From positions 63,072 to 127,071 of the forward strand of contig JAENRP010000111.1 in assembly GCA_024741835.1 (NCBI GenBank): a DNA stretch of 64,000 bases, given 5' to 3'. Of the stretch, positions 10,680-25,699 are shown one piece after another. The notes beneath the pieces are model-generated. The model was not told the DNA's origin. It searched no databases and saw only the letters and a program-made list of their open reading frames with translations. Numbering within the stretch: the stretch's first letter is position 1; each line of letters begins with the position of its first letter. This stretch comes from Diplocarpon mali. Lineage: Eukaryota; Ascomycota; Leotiomycetes; Helotiales; Drepanopezizaceae. A program made the position numbers and the translations under genes.

Positions 10680-13600
10680 TTTGAAAGCAAGGGTGGGCCG
10701 GAGTTCAACTTTGATATTAGGCCGCTGGCCTCGCTTCGGGACGCGTCTAACTAGGCGCGTAGCTTCAACGGTGTCGCAGGACACAAAAAGCGGTAAGGGA
10801 ACGCTGTAAATCTGCTACAAGTCAGCACCCAGAACATCCCATATTGCGTCCATCTAAAAATCACGCAATTGCACGTAATGCCGCTGGCATTCCAAAGCAT
10901 GAACGCCGCTTGCAGGCTTGCTCTCCCACCTGGCAATGGCAGTAAGATATAGCAGTGCTGTCTCCAGACCTGGTCACAGGAGGCACTGCCTTCAGATGGA
11001 ACAAGAGCTGACTGAGATGCAAGGAAAACCAAGGGTAAGACACCGCGCAGACTCACCACAACACAGACGAGGAGACCAAAGTTGCCAGATGACACGAGTG
11101 ATGGCTCCTAGGATTTTGGCAGACGCGATCTTGAGGCAGCAAAAGGAATGTAGGGCAGTACTGGAGGCGAGGGGGATGTTGAGCAGAGGGAAGAGGATGG
11201 CGGGACAAGGCGGGCTTTTGTGTTTTGGTGTTGTTGTTGGGCTGGGCTGGGAAAGAAGGAGCTGTAGCCCTAACAGAACAGCAAGCACTATGCCTATTGC
11301 GTGCTTTCTCCTTTCGACACAGACGGACAGGCGGACTGACGGCTGCTCTATCCTCTTTCAGATCTTGACTGAAGACTGCAAAGAAATTTGGCAGCCGGCA
11401 TGATTGCTTGTTCGTGGGGTTCTTGAGCTCTAAAGAAGAAGTCTGCTTTATTGCTTTCATGAAGGGGTAGGAGAATGTCAGAGACACAGTCGAAGGTAGC
11501 AGACAGCACTGCCCCCCGGACAAAGACAAGGAAAAGCCTAAGGCAATTCAATAACACCTGGGGTATTTATGTCGAGATGACTTCTTCTCTAGCCCTCTCA
11601 ACATGAGGACAGACAAGCAGGCAGACATGGCCTAAGGACTGTTTGGGATGCAGGGTTGTACCGATTTTGGTCTTATATTTTGTAGTCAGATAGCCAGCCA
11701 GCAGCTACGTGTTCTTCCTGTCTAGTTGAAATGAAATGCATAGACAACAATATAAAAAGCAGTATGGGTTTACACTCTGTCCAGATGGTACAATAGAGTC
11801 AAACAGCAAAACATGGAAATGGTACAAAGAAGCTTTGTGCTGGAAGTTCAGAGCCTCCAGAACACCTTACCATAGGCTCACGACAATGTCAATTGCCTGT
11901 TGCATAGCCTACAATATATTCTGATTCTAATCAGCTCATATTCCGAGGTATAAGGGCCTTTCGAGTCCAGGGACAATGTAAGCCCAAAGCAGCAGTACGA
12001 CGAGCACTCTATATGAGAAGCCCATGAACCACGTCGAGCGCAAACATAGCAGAGCTTCATGAGGGCCATTCATGGTCATCCATCGCCAAAACCTTACTAT
12101 CACTTGGCCGAGAATGCAGTCTGCGAAATTTATAGCATCAGTGCTGTCGCTGAGCCTCAAATTTAACAATTAACTTCTTGACGCAAAGGGCAAACATACC
12201 AGACCACCATCCTGTTTGGGAGCTACGCCTTTGGGTATGCCGGTGCCTCAGAAACCATACCTGCAACAGTTGAGGCAAGCAACCTTCTCGGGGTGTGTTT
12301 CATGGCAATGCTGGTGCTTAATGACTTCGTAGTAGAGATGAGGTCACGAACGGATTAAACATTGTATTCACGTGACGAGACTTTCAGCCTAAAATGCCAG
12401 TGTCCCCTTCTGCGCGGCGCAAGCCAACTGCAGCTCTAGCCGAGTTACACCTCTGAAATCGCCAACTTCTGCCTCAATTGGAAGACTCGCAAACGTCCAG
12501 AGTCTCTGGAAATGAAGTATGTCAGTTATCATCTTCTGCACAACGCAGAGGGTCCGTTGTCGAGAAACTGCGGTCGCATGACCACGCAATTGATGCAAGT
12601 CTGCAATCTCCTAGAGGCTTGACCACACAGTCTTCCCGATTCCTGCTCATCGGCCGTACCAGCCAACATTCCACCTCGGCGTGCCGCACCTCTACCAATA
12701 CTGCGCGGTCCCTCGACTGCAGGTGCTGGGGGAGCATCTGTGGCATTGTTTGGCCGGGCGCTCTATGAGACCATTCCGTCCGAGATACACGCGGATTGGG
12801 TGGCGAGGAGTTTTCCTCCCTTCGACTATTATTTGGAAGGCTTTATAACCACTACTCCTGTATATTGCTTTCCTTTTCTTTTCAAACTTCAGATTCTTCT
12901 CACTGTAAAGCATTGAATCGGAGTGGATAACTGGTAGGTTTTCATTCTTGCTGTGTCCTTGTACCAAAGAAGACGGGCTTGGGTTTCTATGTTCATGCCG
13001 ATCTTCTTCCTTCTATGTTATATCCAGTGTGGGTAGGACGCATTTTCTTCTTTGACAGTCGGGTTCGAGTTGAGTCCGATGTCGGAATCGTCGATGGTGA
13101 ATAAGTATTGCCTGAAAAGACGACTGGTATAGAATTTTGAAAATGTTCAGGTCAGACATTTTGGGCCACTTTTCATGTGGGTTCCTCCGGTTTGCCAATT
13201 GATAGATTGATAACTTTGAAGATGTTTGCGTCCTAGATGTTGACCAGCCCCTCCCAAGGCCCAGGAATTCAAAAGGCATACACCCTACCACCCTGTTCCC
13301 ACCATCCGAGAATTGGAAGTTTTTCGTCAACAGGATTCGTTCGTAGCGAAAGGAAACTCGACGGAAAATTGGAACAATCCCACAAAAGCTCCACCAGGTA
13401 GCAGCGCATGCATCTGCAGCTCTCTTAAACCCATACTCCCTTTCCATCCGACGTTTAAACTCTCTGCTGGATACGGGAAGATCAAGTTGGAGTCAGCGCC
13501 CACCTTGTCAATGGCCCGCCTCCGGTGGACTCCTCAAGATGCCGTTTATTCTACACAAGCTATCGCCACCCGCCGTCCAATGGGCCACTCATTTATTGGC

Positions 13601-16500
13601 AGTATCTGCCTACTGCATGGCAGCGGTTCTGGCAGGAGGCTCAATTTTCGAGAGAAACATTACGGTTACTGGCGGTTCGATTATCCATCCACTGTAAAAA
13701 TCACTCGCGGCAATAATCGCCCTAATCGTATAGTAGAGCGTGCCATTTTCGAATTTTGGCACGTATATCTCTCTCGAGACACAAAAGGCACCTGGCATAG
13801 CCATGTCCGAATCGCGCCCGTCTGCTTGTGACGTGATAGCGGGGCATTTCCAGTCCTATAGTGATAGGATCTCACAAGACAACAGGCGCACGGCGATTTG
13901 TTCACCCGTGCCCAGTTTGAGCAGTTATAAGGCATCGGGACTTATAATACCCTCCCAAACAACACATGGCGGTTGTACTTCTGCTCGCCGGTAGAAAAGC
14001 GTTATTCCCATGTTGTCGAGGCGCGGCAGCAAGGGGCATGTCAAGGGGATTCAGTATATAACTGGAGACAGTACAAAGGATACTTGGGACAAAATTAGGA
14101 CTTCAGACACAGTCGAGGACTGAGGGTTGAACGGCGAGAAAAATGAATGAGATTTGAGTCAGACACGTTTAGTACAGAGCTGCAGAAATTCTTTCCATGG
14201 CGAGCCTGGGGTGGGCCTGTTTCTTTCAAACTTGCTATGCTGCGTGCACACCAGGGCTTTCGCTTCACATTTCCCGGGACATCTGTGTCGGATCCATCAT
14301 GGAGCCATTGACCATTGCGAATCTTCATATACTCTACCTGACCCTGCGCTTCCGAAGCTCGCAGAAACTGGAGCACTTGCAAGTAAACAATTTTTCTAGA
14401 CTTTCGCCACGAGACGGGAGATTTCTTATTGACGATCAAATAGGCTGCGTTCATGCGACGACGGGTTTTCCGAAAGAGCCTTAAACTCCGGACCCTCAAT
14501 ATGGGAATACACTCTCGTCGTTACGGTACTATCCGGTGGCATGGTACCTAGAACAGGGGTTTCTAACAGATGTTGCACTTGCCCTGAAGCAAAGCCCTGT
14601 TGAGCAACGAGCCGAGTACGATGGAAGTATAATCGGCTTTCGACTACCAAATCCTCCGGTCCTATGAAGATATATCGATGCCTCGAAGCCTCTTTCAATT
14701 TTCCATCTCTCCAACTACGACAATTGGAGCCTTCTGGCAGTCCTTTCCGGAGCATGTTACGTTCCGTCTCGTCAATTCCAAGGAGAATGGGGCTGGCTCT
14801 CTCATCAGGCCCAATGCTGGTTGCCCGCAAAGCTACACGAAGGTCAGTAGTTGTACAGATTCACACGAGAACCTCGGTAGATACTTCATCTGACCGGGAT
14901 AGTATCTGTACTCGTAGAGCACCACACGGGTTAGTCTCTTAGACAGGCTGCTCACCCTTCAGTGCTTCTAGCTCCTGACTTGCAAACCGGGCAACCCACG
15001 TGTAGGCGGGCACCCGACACAATCAAACCATGTCAGCATACGTATAGATATGTAGCACAGCAGTCCCGACTCTCTAATCGGCGATTCTGGACAGAAGGCT
15101 CGAAGGTTGTCGAGAGTCCAAAGCTTTCTAATGGATATTCCCTGGCGTCTCGGCGCCAGACCCGAATTTCCGCATTGAAACTCCGGATCAATGTCTCGGC
15201 CACCACTCCCACGCTTGACAAAGTAATGAATTGGGGCTGCGGCTCGCTTGAGCCAGTTGACAGTGTTACCTACGCAAATTACACTGTAGTCGGCTTAGCT
15301 TGGGTTTGCTTGCTGCTGCCAGAACACTTCGCTCTAGTGGCCGTTGCAAGGGAACAGCCTGCTTTACGGCGTGCATCGAATCAGGTCTGATACTCAAGGA
15401 ACCTATCATGCATTAGGACTTCGGAAGGTATATCGAGTTCTTCCACGAGCGGCGGAAGATATCGTGGCCTAGCTTGACAATTACTCCAGTACTCCAGAAT
15501 CGATGCGGTTCGTGACTCTAGGATGAGCCCTGTTTGAAGGCTGTACTATATACTGGCGGCTCTACTTCAATTGCGTAATGAAGCCGAGAACGAGAACAAT
15601 AGCCTTTGCTCCGCGTACCCGGCTCTTCGGCGCAGGATCCAAATGAGCTGTAATACAGATGCTGCGTAGCCGTAAGCTCTATCTCTTATGACAACCCATG
15701 CAAAGAGAACGGGCGGGATTTATCTTCGATAAGGTTTGGTATTTCTGATGGATGATTCACAAAGATAGCGTAGATACGGAAGGAAAAAAAGCAGCCCATG
15801 ATTTCGATGGGAATAGGTCCAGCTACACTCGGCATCCAGGCATCACTACGGAAGCAATATGTGCGAATATCGGTTATTTGTTTAGCAGCGCTGCCGGTCG
15901 ATGACTTTGCCTGATTGAATTTTCTTCCCAACCAATCTTTCCGTTACTAGTTCCAAGGCGGAGCCCCGTTGAGGACATCGAGTTCATCGGCACAAAGGGA
16001 ATGCGTGCAGCTACAGCTCAGTAATTACTTTCCATCAGCAGCCTTTCCAGACCGACTACTGAACTCTGGTTTTCATAGGAGTGTGTCGCGATACAGAACA
16101 GGTGGCATTTTCACGAAGAGCTTCCTGCTCGACGCTTTGTGTCGGGAAGTAGCCGAGTAAACCAGGTAATCGCTTGGCTTCGAATGCTTCTGCTTAATTG
16201 CAACGTGCTACTCCGCCCCCTTGCAGGCCCAATTCACATGCTCGGGGAATGAATCATAATTTTCCACTCGAGGACCGAGAGTGCAGTTTCGGCTTCCGAT
16301 ATTTTCAAAGGCCTAGACAAGGCCCCTTCTAGACAATCCATTCGTACATTGGTTGGTCGTGCTGCTGCGACCAAATCTTTTAGACACGAAACCACCCTCT
16401 TAGTTTGCGTCATGTAAAGCCGCTCAAAACGCCAGGCACATATAATTTTTGAAGACGAGTGGTCGGACATCCAACACGAGTTAGGGCCTGGATTAAACCT
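10680..16500. other. long gene-free region
   Basis: This 5.8 kb stretch, the largest unexplained part of the window, lies upstream of the 4E-T-like gene and beyond the 3' end of PRP43. Base composition is near 50% GC, not AT-rich like the later blocks. Open frames reach about 170 codons (for example 13313-13831 on the plus strand) but overlap in several frames, lack clear splice-connected partners and match no family I recognise. A TCACGTGA octamer sits at 12368-12375. It may hold promoter and long UTR sequence, a non-coding RNA or an orphan gene; none can be supported. Confidence 0.4.
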
Positions 16501-18881
<2,381 letters not shown>

Positions 18882-19080
18882 GGTGACTGCGAAAGCAAGT
18901 GGAGTTCTCTTCTCTTGTGATTACATCAAACTGCACGCAAGGCTGATTTTGAGGGTTGAGAAAAAAAACTGATAGCTTATCGGAACGCGCTAACCTATCC
19001 ATACCCACGTGACCATATCATCATTATTCGATCCCCAGAATTCAGGTTCGAAAGGCAGTCTTCTTACCTGAAAAGTTATC
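18882..19080. promoter_or_regulatory. divergent promoter shared by PRP43 and TAF10
   Basis: Only 199 bp separate the two start codons, so the region must serve both genes. It holds a CACGTG E-box at 19006-19011 and an A-rich run near 18961-18968. Coregulation of a splicing helicase and a general transcription factor is inference. Confidence 0.6.
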
Positions 19081-19706
19081 ATGGCAAACGCAGAATCTCC
19101 AGATCCCTCAAAGGACCTTCTCCCTGTCTCCAATAAGGATGATGAGATCGATCCTGTCGCGCCAGTTCCGGATCCCAAACTGCCTACCCGCAAAGATGCC
19201 TCCCTCAAGGACTTCCTATCTAAGATGGACGACTACGCGCCAATCGTATGTTCCAGCTCCATAAACATTCCAACTCTCTGATAACCTGTCAGATCCCTGA
19301 TGCAGTAACAAACTATTATCTCACAAAAGCTGGTCTTCCGCCTCCACCCCAAACAGATCCAAGACTCGCCCGCCTACTCGCTCTCGCGACGCAGAAGTTC
19401 ATCGCGGACATTGCTGCCGATGCCTACCAATACTCCCGCATCCGTTCATCCAATTCTTCCAACGCAAACAACCCCATGGGTAATTTAGGAGCTGCAGCTG
19501 GTTTTCCCGCATCAGGTCAACAAGCAGCCGCGCCAGGTGGTAAGGAACAAGCAGGGCGCGGTGGACCTCTCGGCATTCAGCGTCCAGGCTATGGAGGTGG
19601 CGGACAAGGCGGCAGCCAGAATAGGACCGTCCTCACAATGGAAGACCTGGGAATGGCTGTCGGCGAGTACGGTGTAAACGTGAAGAGGGGAGAGTTCTAT
19701 AGATGA
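19081..19706 (+). CDS. TAF10: TFIID/SAGA subunit TAF10
   Basis: The spliced protein has 192 residues from exons 19081-19245 and 19293-19706. TAF10 is a histone-fold subunit shared by TFIID and SAGA. The family signature is clear: [20 protein letters not shown], then [13 protein letters not shown], then [20 protein letters not shown], and near the C-terminus [26 protein letters not shown]. The loop between the histone-fold helices is expanded by a Gly/Ala/Gln-rich insert (about 115-160), common in fungal orthologues. The single intron joins API to IPDAV in phase 0. The gene converges with the mitochondrial S19 gene. Confidence 0.93.
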
Positions 19707-20254
19707 GCTACATTTGGAATGCACAATGGTTAAGTGAGCAGCTGGAGGGCTGGGAGGACTGGCGTTTTTGTGCATTCATCCGGCGTTATACTTCCTGATT
19801 TCGGGTATGGCAAAGATATTTGGGTTGCTGAACGGTGCTAGCTTTACACACAACGATGGTTTTTATGACGAATCCATCCACGATTGAAGCCATGCGTCTG
19901 CGAAAGAATTGGCCTTGTGCCACTATCAGATCCCGAGCTTAGATTATTGACAACACTCAAACCTGACCCAACCGAAGTCCATCGAGTTATGTTCTCACTA
20001 ACTGCAGCTGCGGCTAGCTGAGTAGTTAGAGTTCGTGCTGGAAGTATCATCCCAATATTGTTCAGCATATGTTATTGGTGATTCAATCGGTCTTGTGGTA
20101 CAATTATCCTTGTAATGTTGTCCCTATGCTCTTATTCCAACGCCAATTCAGATACGCTCGATCCACCTATTTATTTTTGCTCTGCTTGTACGAGAACCGC
20201 TTTCGCGTCCTAGTCTTTTTGTGAGTCCAAGGCCAACTGTCAGATAGCTGGATA
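19707..20254. other. intergenic region between convergent TAF10 and MRPS19
   Basis: This 548-bp stretch lies between two 3' ends. I see no conserved frame, repeat or RNA gene; it is probably 3' UTR and terminator sequence for both genes. Confidence 0.5.
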
Positions 20255-20595
20255 TTACTCTGAGAATTCTCCAAGCTTGTGCCCAACCATGTCTTCAGTG
20301 ATCACCACATCATGATAAATCTTCCCATTATGTACTTGGAACACAAGTCCAACGAAGTTCGGAAGAATCGTCGCAGATCTTGCTTGTGTCTTAATGGGTG
20401 GGATTTTCCCCCCAGGTCCTGCCTTTTGAATAGACAGTCTATTCGGGGTCAGACGTGAAGAATCGCAAAGGCGTTGGAAAAGCTTACGGTACGATATTTG
20501 GCCCTGTAGTACGTGAGTACTTCGCACCGCGATTTTCACACAATGATCATACCTTTCCACGCGGATCTTGCCAGGAGCACTCGGGTTGGGATCAT
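20255..20595 (-). CDS. MRPS19: mitochondrial small-subunit ribosomal protein uS19m
   Basis: The spliced protein has 80 residues from exons 20595-20553, 20503-20488 and 20438-20255. The middle exon is only 16 nt. uS19 binds the head of the small ribosomal subunit. The protein contains RSAWKGPNIVP, then [19 protein letters not shown], then [18 protein letters not shown] and [10 protein letters not shown], the S19 core. The first, short exon supplies [14 protein letters not shown], in which the S19 motif (K/R)S-x-WKGP is cut by the first intron. Without the micro-exon the conserved GPNIVP segment cannot be made, so the three-exon structure is well supported. The length fits bacterial and mitochondrial S19 (80-95 residues). 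The gene is divergent from MRE11. Confidence 0.9.
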
Positions 20596-20903
20596 TATTC
20601 TGGTGTTGTGAAGTAGCTGGTGGGCTCGGTAACTTGCTATGCCGATCGTTCGGATCTCAATTTGATTTAATGCTAAACGCTTAACATGGGTGTCAACGCG
20701 CTAACTCAAATCGCGTCTCCAAGAACGCATTGCAGTTAGGACTTCTTGTTGCATCATAATATCCAGTATTGGATATCCAAAACCACAAACAACTATAAAA
20801 AGAGGTTCCGTACAGATTCGTACAACCATACTTGGAGAATCTAGATGTCCAGCGAACCTACACGGAGAAGATAATACTGGCTGAAAGGACTGCTAAATCG
20901 AAG
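20596..20903. promoter_or_regulatory. divergent promoter shared by MRPS19 and MRE11
   Basis: The 308 bp between the two start codons contain an ACGCG core (about 20696-20700), which resembles half of a cell-cycle MCB element. That resemblance is weak evidence only. No other structure is apparent. Confidence 0.4.
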
Positions 20904-23178
20904 ATGCCTCCCCGACATCGTTTGCTTACGCCTCTCCTGCTCACTTACTCCTAAGCTGACAAATAAATAGCTGCGGATACTATCCGTATTCTCGTTGCTA
21001 CTGACAGCCATGTGGGATACGAGGAACGTGACCCTGTTAGGAAAGACGATTCATGGAAGAGTTTTGACGAGGTTCTACGATTAGCCAAGGAGCAAGAAGC
21101 TAGTATCTCATACGAAAGATATTCAGCACTAACAACATCCAGGTTGACATGGTCCTCCTTGCAGGGGATCTATTCCATGATAATAAGCCATCCCGAAAGT
21201 CTATGTACCAAGTCATGCGATCCCTTCGTCAGAACTGCTTAGGAGACAAACCTGTTGAGCTGGAGTTCCTTGGCGATGGAAGTGATGTCTTCCACGGCGC
21301 TTTCAACCACATCAACTACGAGGATCCCGATATCAATGTTTCTATTCCAGTCTTCTCGATACACGGTAATCACGATGATCCTACTGGAGATGGTCATTTG
21401 TGCTCCCTCGATCTTCTGCAAGTCTCTGGACTACTCAACTACTTTGGTCGAACCCCAGAGTCTGACAAAATTGAAATCAAGCCTATCCTTCTGCAGAAGG
21501 GAAGGACCAAGCTCGCGTTGTACGGCATGAGTAACGTTAGAGACGAGAGACTTTATCGCACATTCAAGGATCGTAATGTCACGTTTTTCCAGCCGGATAT
21601 TCAGTCGAAGGAGTGGTTCCATCTAATGGCAGTCCACCAAAACCATCATGCTCATACCGAAACTTCATACTTACCAGAGAATAAGCTACCCGATTTCTTG
21701 GACCTAATCGTCTGGGGCCACGAGCATGAGTGTCTTATAGACCCGGTGTACAACAATGAAATGGGATTTCATGTCATGCAGCCGGGATCCTCCATCGCAA
21801 CCTCTCTCTGCCCAGGAGAGGCAGTGTCTAAGCATGTCGCAATTCTCGAGGTGACGGGTACGGATTTCAAAGTCGAGAAGCATCGCATCAAGTCTGTCCG
21901 GCCATTCGTCTACCAGGAATTAGTTCTTGCCAATGACCACCGCTTCAAGGGACTTGCAAAGATCAAGGATAATAGAACGCGGGTAACAACAAAGCTGGCG
22001 GCAATTGTCAAGGAGCTTATCGCTCAGGCCCAGGATGAATGGCTTGCCATTCAGGACCCGGACGACCCCCCGGACGAGATCCCCTTACCGCTGGTTCGAC
22101 TGAGAGTAGAGCACACGGCACCTGATGGAGGCAAGTTCGAGGTTGAGAATCCTCAGCGGTTTTCTAATCGATTCTCCAAAGATGTTGCAAATAGAAAGGA
22201 TGTTGTGCAATTCTACAAAAAGAAGTCATTCAGCCGTAAGCCCTGTGCGCTGTTTGACCACAAAACATGCTTACAAACTCAGGGAAAACTAATACCAGTG
22301 ACCAAGAGCTCCCGGATGCCGAGACCTTAGCCGCCATCAGTAACGATAGCATTAAAGTGGGAAAGATTGTCCATGAATTCCTCGCAGCCCAATCGCTCAA
22401 GATTCTTCCTCAAGAGCCTCTTGGAGATGCTATTACTCAGTTCGTGAAGAATGATGATAAACATGCCATGGACACATTCGTCGTAGATAGTCTTGCTACT
22501 GGAGTCCGAACATTACTAGAGTTAGGCAACGAGGAAGAAGACCTCGACGAGGCTATGGAAAGCTTACGCGACAAGCACAATGCAGAATTTAAGTCTGGAG
22601 TCAAGAGGCCTAAAAGAAAAGGAATCTTGAAGCAAAAACCGGAAGATTGGGATTCAGATATCGAGGGCATGTCTTGGGAGGATCAACCGGGAGCATATGT
22701 TTATACCGAGGAGGACGGCGAAGGCGAAGGCGACGCTTCTAAAACAGCCGCGAAGCGCGGTGCGAAGAAGACGGTCGCGCTGAGTGATGATGATAACGAG
22801 TCGGTGATCTCTTCTGCGACCAAGAAAACAACAGCCAAAAATAATCCCGTAAAGAGAGCCCCCACAAAACCCAAGGCCCCAGCGAAGACGAAAGCGCCTG
22901 CAAAAGTTCCAACAAAGACACCCGCAAAGGGAAAGAAGAAGGCCTTGGATTTGAGTGATGATGAAGATGAAGATATTATCATGCTCGAAGATAAGCCGCC
23001 TGCACCCAAAGCCCAACCGAGAAGAGCTGCCGCAGTAACAGCGAAGGCTCGACAGACTTTGCTTAACTTCTCTCAGTCACAGGCGAAGACCCAGACCGCA
23101 ATGGAACTGAGTGATGACGAAATCTCAGACGAGGATGCATTCGAACCAGCTGTGGCGTCCTCTACAAGAAAAAAGTGA
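20904..23178 (+). CDS. MRE11: double-strand-break repair nuclease Mre11
   Basis: The spliced protein has 710 residues from exons 20904-20919, 20971-21098, 21143-22235 and 22283-23178. Mre11 is the nuclease of the MRN/MRX complex. The phosphodiesterase motifs are intact: [30 protein letters not shown], the AVHQNHHAH block and VWGHEHEC. The capping domain and a long basic/acidic C-terminal tail follow (repeats of Lys, Pro and Ala, and three LSDDE/LSDDD patches), typical of fungal Mre11. The second intron has no GT donor that keeps the frame. The only solution that restores the conserved [14 protein letters not shown] junction is a GC-AG intron, 21099-21142, with CTAAC near its 3' end. The first exon codes only five residues and its donor (GTTTGC) is weak, so the exact N-terminus is less certain. 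Confidence 0.92.
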
Positions 23179-24830
23179 TTTCATTCAAAACGGGAGCCAT
23201 GAGTATGTACTTTGCGATTGCTTTTGAAAATTTGAAGCGAAGGAGTTGTCTGGAGTACAGAATCGGGATGGTTTTGAACTTATTGCACATAACGCCTTCA
23301 CGATTCATTTTCTGTGGGGTTGAGGGAGACGGATAGTTGGTTAGCTATCTATCGCACTTACAAATCGTTTCCTTATATTCGTTGGAAATTGCGGTATTGC
23401 AGTCAAATGCCAGCTCCCTCAGAGTGACAAGACGAACAAGATGCACTTTTTGATGATGCTTGACGTAAGTAAGTTGATCTATCAGCCTTTTCTGGTTCAT
23501 TTATACGATGGCATTGCAATCTGTTCGTATCATCACCTGCGGCATTCGTTGATGAATTCTTCCCTGTCTTTCTTCTGGTTGCCAGCTACATCTTGTCACA
23601 TTGGCATATGGTAAGATGTCGGCGTCAACCTCACAGCCATGCTCAGCTTTTCTCCTCATCGACTTTCAACGAGAATTTGGTGACCCACGATACTAGGGTC
23701 ATCGAGAAGTGACCGAATTTTTGAGCCAAACACTACCTTGCTGCTTATCGTCTACCGCAAACTCGTTGCCATGGGCCTATCCACTTAGCCTCAACGCATA
23801 ATCCCTACACGACATTCATCCAGGACCGCCGAGTCCTCACTAAACCGCGGAGACTCGGAATCACCCCAGACTCATCAACAGAGAAAAACGCATCGTCAAG
23901 AAAGTCAACTCGGTATTTCTTGGCACAAATCTCGAAAGAGTATTAAGAAAGCGTTTTGCTGGTGAGCCATGTCAGCACGACGAAGAAGATGGCTGGAAAC
24001 CTGAGATTCGTTGACAGACAGCGTACGACCGCGACTCGGGAAAAGAGAGTGGGATTCGCGTGGTTCGATGCGGAGATTGTGCATAAAGTGCACACGGAGA
24101 GCTCGAGGTATTTTTTGACGATCGAGAAGGCGGCATCTCTGGTTACGGAGTGGGAGAGATGGGTGGCATAGAAATGAAGTACAGATTGCTACGTAGGTAA
24201 ATGATAAAGCAAGGAAAGAAACGAGTCACTATAAATCCGACCTCATAGTAACATTACACTCAAAGAATCGGCGACCTTCGAAGCAAACTTGCGGAGTCAG
24301 AGGTGCGTGAGAACAGCCAAACCGAAACACTAAGGCTGTTTGTTATCAGAGCTCTGTTTGAAGGCTGTAAATACTAGATTTGGTACCAAAGGTGTGTGTT
24401 TGTACTCGCAGGTTCCCATGGGCTCCGAGCGATGCATCTCGCCGAAACGCCTTGAACTACAGTTAATTCAAATATTGAGGTGAGGTACTTTCCTCAACAA
24501 CTTCCTCCCTTGGTTGTACCTACTCATCCCTCGGTACTCTGGCTTGTTCCAAGCTTTGGAGCTCCAACTTTGAAGTGCCCCCAGTATCTGCGTTTCCACA
24601 TTCCCCTTGCATAGTTTCCCCCCCTTTTCTTCATCCCTCAGACAGATATGTCTTTATTCTTGAGTCGTTATAATAGCTTACCCGCCTACCTCTCTAGAAT
24701 TTCCCACTCATTTCGCTTCCAACAGACGTGCGTGCATTTTTCGATATATATCGAGTTCATACTCACCGTCACGTGAGCTCGCGATAATCACCAAGGCATC
24801 CACAAGAAGCGGCCGAGAAGCGAAGTCAGG
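23179..24830. other. intergenic region
   Basis: This 1.65 kb stretch lies between two plus-strand genes. It holds short frames only, for example 23956-24171, which I do not recognise. A TCACGTGA octamer at 24769-24776 lies in the promoter of the next gene. Confidence 0.45.
24769..24776. promoter_or_regulatory. TCACGTGA palindrome upstream of the HD-hydrolase gene
   Basis: This perfect octamer fits the bHLH/Cbf1 class of sites (RTCACRTG). It lies 286 bp before the preferred start codon. Binding is not shown. Confidence 0.4.
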
Positions 24831-25061
24831 ATGTTTGAATTCGTCCGCCGCTGTCTAGCATTCACTTTCAAATCTGCGCCGGCCAACGAGTCGCACCGGG
24901 TAATTCAGAAACCTCTGCGTGGCCCCCAAAAATATTCTATCGGAAATTTCTTCCAGGCCTCTACGTCCAAGCACCCACCTTCACAACAATTCCTCTACCC
25001 CTTTGACAAAAGCAGTCGGTCATCACTCTCTTCCTCTCCAGATTTGCACCCGCATCACACC

Positions 25062-25636
25062 ATGGCTGAAGAACAGGAACTGCTCAACAGGGTCAGAGCT
25101 TATGTGGAGGAATATATGAACAAGTTTGACGGCTCCCATGATTTCAGCCATATCAAGCGTGTCGTTGGTCTCGCGCACGTCATCTTCAAGGGCATCGCAG
25201 CGTCCGCCACCGATGGAGACACCTCGAGTACCAAGCCTCTCGATCCCACAATCATCACCCTCGCCGCTATGCTGCATGATGTTGGAGATAGGAAGTATCT
25301 GAAGAAGGGCCAGGATCCAACGACTCAAGTCCAGGCACTGCTGCTGAGCTTCGATGCTGATGTCAAGTTGGCTGCAAAGGTGCAAGCGATCTGCCGTAAA
25401 TATACTCTTCTCCATACCTTCCAACTGCTTCCTGCTCTTTGGGCCATGTATAGGTCTGTTTCAGATCAGAGGTCGGAGAGAGTGTGAAAATCATCTCGAC
25501 AGACAACGCTGATCCTGAACTAGTCGGCGTCTCGTACACTTCAGAGATCCAGGACCCCGCTCGCGTGCGTGACCTCATCATCGAATACCCCGAGTTGGCC
25601 GTGGTCCAAGATGCCGACCGCCTGGACGCCATGTAC

Positions 25637-25699
<63 letters not shown>

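Noticed and set aside
12520..12760. Minus-strand Cys-containing frame (QTCINCVVMRPQF) considered as a small zinc protein
   Set aside because: Only about 46 residues follow its Met, an in-frame stop lies just upstream, and no known family or splice partner could be found.
13313..13831. 172-codon plus-strand frame in the long gene-free region
   Set aside because: No recognisable domain, overlapping frames on both strands, and no matching upstream or downstream exon.
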